Shown here one piece after another: positions 57,129 to 64,000 of a DNA stretch of 64,000 nucleotides. Both the position numbers and the translations under genes were made by a program. Location: positions 20,215,047-20,279,046 of the forward strand of contig NC_047066.1 of the NCBI RefSeq assembly GCF_902459465.1, given 5' to 3'. A model generated the notes under the pieces. That model had not been told where the DNA came from and ran no database searches. It worked only from the letters and a program-made list of their open reading frames with translations. Each line of letters opens with the position of its first letter. Positions within the stretch are counted from its first letter, which is position 1. This DNA comes from Asterias rubens (taxonomy: Eukaryota > Echinodermata > Asteroidea > Forcipulatida > Asteriidae).

Positions 57129-59276
57129 TCACGATTCATTTTCAGCACACGTATTGTTCGTATTGACATACTTCATGACAGCATTAGCAGCATCAAGTCT
57201 CCGTGCCTGGATCATGACAGATGCCAACCACTGCAAACCTTTGCACTGATGTTCCACCTCCTCCAGCAGAGTCTCAGTGGGCTTGTAAGCCGGAGTGTCC
57301 TTCAAGAGTGGTATCAAGGAGTCTAACTCCAAGGCACTTGCGAGGATGCGCCAGTCATTTCCTAGAGTAGCCAATGGGTCTAGGAGCAGCACCAACTCCA
57401 TGCAGAGCTCGTGGGAGATAGTCCGTGGAGAGCCAGCCTGACTCAAGAAGTCAGTCGGAGAAGGGGATTCATCTCCGTTTATGATAATCTTCATATTTTG
57501 CGTGCACGGTTGTTGCGTGGGTTGGTCAGTGGTTTTAGCCAATTCGTCATCTGACGATGAGTTTGATGTGTTGTCTGATGAGGTATCTGATGATGAAGGC
57601 ACTGATGAGTTCGAGGATGAGCTAACATCTGAAGACAATGAGCTGATGCTTCCTGACCTGCTGCTGACGCTGGAGGTGCTGTCGTAGCGTCTTCTCTTTC
57701 CCGATCCTCTACGCTTGCTCGAGGGAAACACATTGATGACGGCCTTGTTGGAGTTTCCAATGTTCTCAAGGTTGCGCTTGGATGATGAGTTAGATTTCAT
57801 GGAGGCAAGGACTTTTAAACACGTCTTATCCGATTCAATTGTTTCCCTGCCTTGCTGGTGAAGTACCAGTCTGACATCTATGTCCCGCACGTGCTCGTTC
57901 TCGTGTTTGAAGATAAAAGAGACATGGGGGCACTTGCCATGCCAAATGTTGAGGAATGGTACACGTTCTTGCCGGTCGTCCAACCGATGTGACCACCCTT
58001 CGTTGACGTGTTGCACGGTGGCCAACATGTCCTGATCATCCCCATGGAACAAGAACTCCTTCCGGGGGCACAACATCTTGAAATGGTTCTTCGCCTCATT
58101 TTGTACGGCAAATTGCAGTGCGCACGGGGTGTTGTTCAGTAAATACACGCGGATTTCGTAGTGTTGTTTGGCGCGCATCTTCCCACCGAACACAGCCAGC
58201 TGCATCCACTTTTTTATCCCTTTATTTGGTGATGTTTTACCTTCAGCTATGCAGGTATAAAGAGTAAAATGTGACACCTGGACCTGCACTTCATTCGGGA
58301 AAAGTGTGTAGGGTCTAATACTGTCCTCCTTAGAGCAAACCTCCTTCCAGTCCTTGTTTTGCATGAGGTGGGTCTGACTTGCCACAAGAGAAACGTCGTT
58401 GATGTTGTAAGCACAGTGTCTGTAGCTCAGCATGGCAGGCTTGTTCAGCTTGAGTCCATGGGGCCCACAGTGGACGACGGGGCTGATGATTGTCTGATCG
58501 TCACTCATGCCTGGAAAGTCTCCCAAGTCCCAGTCCAGGATGAGTGAGATGCGCTCGGTGCGTCCAACCTCAATGGCGTGAGGTGGGATCGTCAGAGAGA
58601 TACCCATCTCATTCAGGACTAACGTGTCACCGAGATGGTTCACTTCGCGGGATATGAAAACAACAAGTTTACTCCCCACCATGATGGTTTCACTCTGGGA
58701 CATTCCAGCTCTCACCAACTCCTGTAGCTGATGGTCCGCCTGGAAGGATGGCCCCATCCCTCCATCAGTCAGAGCAGGTATTGGCGATGGCGTCTCATCA
58801 CTACGTGCTCTAAAATGGCCGTCGTATGTGTATGTATACTGGCCGGTAAGTGAGCTTGCATCCAGGGCTCTTACCTGCGGGTTCCCATCTCCTAGCTCCC
58901 AAAATTGCGGGGGTGATCCTGACACGCCGGACGGCAGTGGGTCATGCAGGAATCCCCCATTGAAACCTCGGTTACTATAAGTAGTGGTAATCCACGGCAC
59001 GTCTCGACCTCTACGGGGGTTGTAATATCCTCCAGAGGTAATGTCCTCGGCTTCGTCGACATTCACGTGATCAATCGAAACCGCCTGAAATTCTTCGCAC
59101 GTTATTTTAAAAGTTCTACCGCAACACTTTGAACAAATACACTTAGTAATACACACGATGATGACAAGGAAAAGTACAGTTGCTAAAACAGCTATTACAA
59201 TCATATATTCCATATCACCCCAATAATCATTCTCTGTGTTTGATGTTGGTGATACTCCACCCGTTGGTCGACCCAT
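57129..59276 (-). CDS. UNC5CL: UNC5CL-like protein: TM, ZU5, UPA and death domains, intronless
   Basis: One uninterrupted frame of 715 codons. Residues 23-47 are a strongly hydrophobic segment followed by a Cys cluster (CICSKCCG), a signal-anchor with possible palmitoylation. A ZU5 domain starts near 203 (LVVFISREVNHLGDTLVLNE, then ISLTIPPHAI). A UPA domain follows at about 355-480 (YEIRVYLLNNTPCALQFAVQ). A Ser-rich low-complexity linker spans 495-590. A death domain lies at about 622-705 (GNDWRILASALELDSLIPLL). There are no extracellular Ig or thrombospondin repeats, so it is not a netrin receptor. The order matches UNC5CL/ZUD, which signals to NF-kB in mammals. The start at residue 1 has no signal peptide; Met22 is an alternative but would leave almost nothing before the membrane segment. 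Confidence 0.9.
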   Translation of the reverse strand: MGRPTGGVSPTSNTENDYWGDMEYMIVIAVLATVLFLVIIVCITKCICSKCCGRTFKITCEEFQAVSIDHVNVDEAEDITSGGYYNPRRGRDVPWITTTYSNRGFNGGFLHDPLPSGVSGSPPQFWELGDGNPQVRALDASSLTGQYTYTYDGHFRARSDETPSPIPALTDGGMGPSFQADHQLQELVRAGMSQSETIMVGSKLVVFISREVNHLGDTLVLNEMGISLTIPPHAIEVGRTERISLILDWDLGDFPGMSDDQTIISPVVHCGPHGLKLNKPAMLSYRHCAYNINDVSLVASQTHLMQNKDWKEVCSKEDSIRPYTLFPNEVQVQVSHFTLYTCIAEGKTSPNKGIKKWMQLAVFGGKMRAKQHYEIRVYLLNNTPCALQFAVQNEAKNHFKMLCPRKEFLFHGDDQDMLATVQHVNEGWSHRLDDRQERVPFLNIWHGKCPHVSFIFKHENEHVRDIDVRLVLHQQGRETIESDKTCLKVLASMKSNSSSKRNLENIGNSNKAVINVFPSSKRRGSGKRRRYDSTSSVSSRSGSISSLSSDVSSSSNSSVPSSSDTSSDNTSNSSSDDELAKTTDQPTQQPCTQNMKIIINGDESPSPTDFLSQAGSPRTISHELCMELVLLLDPLATLGNDWRILASALELDSLIPLLKDTPAYKPTETLLEEVEHQCKGLQWLASVMIQARRLDAANAVMKYVNTNNTCAENES

Positions 59277-59705
59277 TATGACGGCTGAACAATAATCTCC
59301 TCAGCACCAAACTCGCCTTAAAATACACCCGTTTTTTCGCACACTACGGGGGTAGCGAGGTACCCGTCAAGACAAAATGCCAACACAAACTTGTGAGGTG
59401 TTACTTTAACAAGTAGGTGCACTGTGTTCGTTCCCTCCTGACAAATCCTTCCATGGAAGTTGCGAGACAAGTTGATAATGGTGAAAATCAAGTTCATGCA
59501 TACAGTTCAAAGCCGTTCAACTCGAACCGATCACTCACCGCAAATAAAAAACGAGGGACGTACATACACACGTGTAATCCAGACGGGAGCAAGAATAGGG
59601 CCTACGTGCAGTCCCCACCGAGCACAAACGAACTATGGATAGAGGTCATGCATGTTCAGATTAGCCACCGAATCAGATCAACCACCAGTTGGCACAATAC
59701 GCCCA

Positions 59706-59717
59706 CACGTGACGTCA
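59706..59717. promoter_or_regulatory. Overlapping E-box (CACGTG) and full CRE (TGACGTCA)
   Basis: CACGTGACGTCA places a palindromic E-box over a palindromic CRE, 430 bp upstream of the UNC5CL-like start codon. Both are high-affinity consensus sites (bHLH-Zip and CREB/ATF families). Function is inferred from sequence and position only. Confidence 0.45.
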
Positions 59718-59959
59718 CTAATCTTGCCTATAACGGTAATTGTTCTTGTATACGAACAATTTTAAAGATACCAGTTTTCGACGATTAAGACAACTTGTAT
59801 TGTGGAAGACGTTTATATACGGAATCTTAAAGTTAAATACGGAATCTTTAAGTGATCATCGGCCGCTTAACATGTTTCCGAGCAACATATTGTCACCTAA
59901 ATAATGCCAACGTTTACGTCCGATTGCGCATGAACGTCCTTGGTCTGTGAGAAGTAATC

Positions 59960-60002
59960 TTTGTGTTAGTCATCATAATATTATTATGATGACTAGCACA
60001 AA
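59960..60002. repeat. Loop-less inverted repeat, about 21-bp arms
   Basis: TTTGTGTTAGTCATCATAAT at the left is mirrored at the right (ATTATGATGACTAGCACAAA) with one mismatch and no loop. It would extrude as a cruciform. It could be a minimal palindromic transposon remnant. Confidence 0.85.
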
Positions 60003-60847
60003 ATGTACCCTACGTACAAATGGTGTTTCACGATGCATTTTCTGATGTGCAAACTTCAATTGGAAAGTACCAAAAGCCTGCCAGCCAACAGACTAAGGAA
60101 AAAAACAAAACGGGGGGGGGGCACAGTGACTTTATTGCCTCATGTTTTGAACCAACCAATATCTTTCTAAATGCAATCATTTAATTCCTAATTATCTTCA
60201 CAGGGTTTATGTCTTATTTTGAAGTAATAACTGCGATATCCACACAACCTTTCCCTCCCTCACCCCCCGAAAAAAAAGAGATCCGAAAAAACTAAACCCT
60301 TGCTTTGATATGCGCCTCCCAGCCATAGTTGCGGATTTACATAACGTCTCTTGTTTCTAAGTTGTTGTCCTCCATTTTGTTGTAAATGCAGACAGCTTGG
60401 TCGATTGCTCTATGGACAACTGAAGTGTTTTATTTTTACCCTCTGTGGTGCTGATATCTTTTTATGTCAATAAAACCAAATATCCCGGAGATATCAACCT
60501 CTGGTGGATATTTAGGGGACTGTCCCATTTCAGTTCACGCGTTGTCTGAATGGATTGAGTTTATATTAACCTATAATGCTGTACGGTATGTTGAACGTTA
60601 TCAAAATGCACACGGTATGAGATAAGGGTTGGTTGTTTTTACTGGAAACCAATCATCACAATCAAGTCAAAAAAAGTTAGGGACATGTGACATGAGGTAG
60701 ACAGGAAGCATATGAAATCTAATGAATAATGAATGAGTTTTGTTGATGAACTGTGATTGTGAATGCATTGTTTACTTTTTTGTGAGAGATAACATTAGTA
60801 ATGAAACGTTTTGTTGTTTAAGTAGCACAGAAACAGGATGTGAGATA

Positions 60848-61226
60848 GCCACATGGACACTATTGGTAATAAGTCAAAATAATTGTGAGCATAAAAACTT
60901 ACTTGGTAATGAGCAATGGAGAGATGTTGATAGTATACAACATTGTGAGTAACGGATCCCTCTGAAGTAACGTAGTTTTCGAGAAAGAAGTAATTTCTCA
61001 CTAAAATATTTGTTGAATTGAATTCAAGACCTTAGCTGAGGTATCGAATTCAAGCATCTAAAAACACCGTAAATTTGTGCGACAAGGGCGTTTGTTTCCC
61101 ATTATTCTCTGGCAACTTCGACAACCAATTGAGTCAAATATTCACAGGATTGTTAACTTATTTTATGCATAATAGTGTTCGGATACACCAAGGTAGAATA
61201 CTAGCCTTTGACAATTACCAAAACGT
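60848..61226. mobile_element. TTAA-family MITE, decayed copy 3 of 3
   Basis: Contains ATGGACACTATTGGTAATAA, then GTAACGTAGTTTTCGAGAAA and, at the end, TTTGACAATTACCAAAACGT, in the same order and orientation as the 55.5-kb copy. Both termini have lost the TTAAGGCAGT tip and the interior has many substitutions, so this copy is old. Confidence 0.8.
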
Positions 61227-62479
61227 GTAGAATTACAAGATGGTGGTCATAAATAGATTTTATACCTTGCTGAAAACGCCATTGATAACATTGTTATAAT
61301 TTACTGTTGTGGATTACAGGTCTAGGCATTCTATTTCCACCCCACTTCCCCACGAGTACAAAAACGAACAAAGGCAGAACAGTAAAGGACCATTGTGGAA
61401 TGTTAGTGGAATTTTCCACATTGGAAAGATTTCTTCAGTCACTGAGACATTTTTAGTGAATGCAGTCATGTTCACATATTACTTAAAAAGTAATAATAGT
61501 TGTAAAAAAAGGTCCCATACAGTTAGTATCATGAAACGCATTGTGAAACTGTATGATTGGATCACAACTTTATATTGCTTAGGCCTGATTATTTTTCATG
61601 CAATACTGAAAACCTTTATCAAAAAAGCATTTTTTTTTTCTCTCGTAAACTACGCTTGTGGATCCGGCAACTCACTTCCGCTCATTTCCCCACTACGACA
61701 ACGAACAAAGGCATAGCAGAAAGAGTCATGTGGAGTTTCAGTGGAATTTTCCGATACTTTTCCATTGTGAAGACTTCGGCAGGGCACACATCTGGCTTTT
61801 TGTCCAACAATACAAATGGTTTTACCATAGAGTAAGGGTTTTACCCGTCTATTGAGCCTTTGCGCTGCTCCGCCCCCAGACGTGGGACCCACCCCCATAC
61901 TGGTCTACTTAAACCGGCTTTCTACGCTTCTATAAAAGTTAAATTTTGTTTAAAAAGGTGGGAGATTTGTATCCTATGTATCTTCAACGTGTGATTAAAA
62001 ACGAGACTGGAATTCTTGTGTACTAATTTTTCATGCGAAAAATACTAATAAATTAATACAAACTACAGTTGTTATTAACAATAAAATATATCAATACAAC
62101 TTTGGTTTTCGTATATCGTAAATGGAAGGCATCAATTTGGTTGAAAAAAATCACCGTCTTTCAGTAATATTGTGCACTCCGCACGTCTCGTACGATCTTC
62201 TCGTCTTCTTAGCCTCAATGGTAGTACCGCTTGTGATGAAGTGGACTGCACCTTTCCTGTATGAAGCATCTCTACTCACTCCTCGTCCAAGCCCCCATAG
62301 TAGCCTACATTGGATTGTGAACTTCGTATCCAATGAACATCGAAAAGGTAAGCCATTTACTGTTGACAAATTATGTGCATTGTCTCGTGCCATCGTGTAC
62401 TTCTTCTTCGTCTTCCTCTTCTTCCTTTAAAGTACTGCTTCAGAAAATTTGAAGATTACCGCACTGTGGCTGGGCGCAC
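61227..62479. other. No gene recognised
   Basis: AT-rich sequence with overlapping short plus-strand frames at 61309-61855 and 62122-62430. At about 61330-61460 and 61670-61770 a similar block (CCCCAC..ACAACGAAC, GTGGAATTTTCC) occurs twice, suggesting an old local duplication. No protein family recognised. Confidence 0.4.
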
Positions 62480-63040
62480 GCGTGAAACCATGGGACCGTA
62501 AGCTAATCAGGTGCGAAATATACATGGTGCAAGTAAAAACTGGCCAGCAAGATAACTGACTAGGCGAGACCCTCAGTGCATTTAGACAGCAGTATCGAGT
62601 GCATCAGACAATTAAACGAAGACACCGCGAACCACAATGCCAACCGACCCAGCTCTTAGCCGTCAACAGTAACAGGAGGAGCCATCTTCACTCAGTTGAA
62701 CTACTGACAGTTTCCCCTAGGTAGGCAGACTTGCACAGTGGGAGAAGAGGCACATCGGCAGTCACCATCACGTGAAGCTGCGCCTCCCAACTGAAACACA
62801 GCTTCCCCCCCTGGACATAGGTAGGACTGGAGAATATGGAAGTCCCTCATTAGATTACGTACGGAGGTGCGACGATGCAAGAAATAGGTGGTGCCGACGA
62901 TGATGGAACCCATACAATTATGGCACATCAACCCCCAATCCATGCCACACCTTCTACGATGCCAACCGTTGAGTAACAGTGCTGCCTTGATGAAGACCTG
63001 GTGGCAGCAAACGAGAAGGCTTTGAGATTGTGTCCAATCC
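62480..63040 (+). mobile_element. LINE ORF2 3' relic, same family as at 0.8-1.1 kb
   Basis: The segment 62871-63035 matches the reverse complement of about 860-1060: shared strings include CCATGCCACACCTTCTACGA versus CTATGCCACACCTTCTACAA, and TGGCAGCAAACGAGA in both. Frames are broken by indels and stops, so it is a dead copy. Upstream (62540-62700) a degraded arginine- and glutamine-rich reading may be the preceding part of ORF2; that part is less certain. Confidence 0.6.
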
Positions 63041-63179
63041 TGGACAAAAATTTGAAGAGTAGATGAACTCGAAAGAAAAAGGGGGAACAGTCATTACGAC
63101 AACATGGGTGACAGCACGACACGACAGGCGACCCACGAAACGATGAGCGTGCATGAATCCATGAGCAACAGCCAATATG

Positions 63180-63770
63180 ATGGCCGCGACGTGGTGTGAC
63201 GATATGATTTAACGGTTCGCCGCAAAGTCATGATGCGAAGGCAATTGCGACAGCATGTGTCCCGAAAACACTGGGCAATGGTATAATATAGCATAATATG
63301 ACGGCACGGTGCGATGGCACAGCTCGATAGCTCGATAGCTCGATGCAATGGCATGGATGCGACAGCATAACAAGATGACCCGATGGGCTGTGGTTTGATA
63401 TGACATGATGTGACGACACAGCACGATGGCACGGCACGTTGGCACGATGCAATGGCACGATTTCAGATCATGACGCGATGACACACTGGGCAATGGTACA
63501 TGGCATGATGTGACGGCACAGCGCGCTGGCACAGCTCGATTGCACGGCGCAATGTCACAATTTGAGAGCATGACGCGATGATACAACTGCCAACGGTATG
63601 ATATGGCACGGATATGACAGCAAGGCTCGTTGGCACAGCACGATGGCACGGCGCAATGGCACAATGCAAGGGCAGGATTCGAGGGCATATGCGATGACCA
63701 GATGGCCAATGGTTTGATATGGCATGATACGACGGCGCGATGTTAAGTCATCATGCAATGGCACAATGTA
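63180..63770. repeat. Degenerate tandem repeat, about 105-115 bp period built of GATGGCAC-like modules
   Basis: Short modules such as GATGGCACGGCGCAATGGCA recur throughout. A longer phrase (GGGCAATGGTATAATATAGC, TGATATGGCATGATGTGACG and variants) returns about every 105-115 bp, five times. The His/Arg/Cys-rich minus-strand open frames are a product of this periodicity. Confidence 0.8.
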
Positions 63771-64000
63771 CACACCCTTACTTACTTTTCCGAGCACAAT
63801 GAATACATTTTGTCAGTTTCAGTTGCAGATAGGGCACTTTGGTTTATTTTTCTATTTGCAGATTGCAGAAAATAGTGTCAACATTTTTTACACTCATGAA
63901 CTTTAACTATAGGTAAAAAATCCTTAAAATAAATATTTACTAAATAATATCAAAATATTTACATAGAAAAGTCAATATAGGCCTAATATGAAAGTTTACA
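63771..64000. other. No gene recognised (right edge)
   Basis: AT-rich sequence with no domain, tRNA or repeat I can name before the window ends. Confidence 0.4.

Larger units (their letters stand above)
59277..60847. other. UNC5CL upstream region and spacer
   Basis: Includes the probable promoter and leader of the minus-strand gene (to about 59.8 kb), a composite E-box/CRE site and a long palindrome. Open frames (up to 123 codons) show no recognisable similarity. Confidence 0.4.

Noticed and set aside
57129-59276. Classical UNC5 netrin receptor
   Set aside because: There is no signal peptide and there are no Ig or thrombospondin domains. The membrane segment is at residues 23-47, as in UNC5CL.
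63094-63797. His/Cys/Arg-rich minus-strand proteins up to 166 codons
   Set aside because: They follow the short-module tandem repeat, several frames look alike, and no domain is present.

Overview
This window is eukaryotic nuclear DNA from an animal, most likely a marine deuterostome and probably an echinoderm. The basis is three intron-rich gene models with clean GT/AG junctions, a selenoprotein M, an AKAP1 with KH plus Tudor domains, a ULK-type kinase, and dense short palindromic elements of kinds I associate with echinoderm genomes. A sea star is my best guess; this is inference, not a species call.

Layout. 0-2.2 kb: no gene; a minus-strand LINE relic at about 0.8-1.1 kb. 2.27-8.4 kb: a large 60-bp minisatellite with a recent 624-bp internal duplication, interrupted by a MITE-like insertion that carries a clean target-site duplication. 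8.7-9.6 kb: a second tandem repeat (about 147-bp unit). 11.2-14.8 kb (+): SELENOM in four coding exons, with an in-frame UGA for selenocysteine and a KDEL end. 14.8-19.1 kb: no coding gene recognised, with several repeats. 19.12-42.82 kb (-): a complete ULK1/2 (Atg1) kinase in 24 coding exons, whose introns hold SINEs, MITEs and a roughly 295-bp AAT microsatellite. 45.5-49.9 kb (+): AKAP1 in eight coding exons, head-to-head with ULK. 49.9-57.1 kb: 3' UTR and intergenic sequence. 57.13-59.28 kb (-): an intronless transmembrane ZU5-UPA-death protein, UNC5CL-like. 59.3-64 kb: palindromes, a MITE, a second relic of the same LINE family as at the left edge, and a GATGGCAC-rich tandem repeat.

How the genes relate. 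ULK starts autophagy (with ATG13 and FIP200) and AKAP1 tethers PKA to the outer mitochondrial membrane. Their start codons face each other 2.66 kb apart, so shared regulation is possible but unproven. SELENOM (ER redox) and UNC5CL-like (death-domain signalling) have no obvious functional link to them.

I see no prokaryotic operon, CRISPR array, rRNA or intact tRNA. The most unusual sequence is the 60-bp minisatellite; the most functionally telling is the UGA-containing exon of SELENOM. One inconsistency to resolve is a one-nucleotide phase mismatch between ULK exons 11 and 12.
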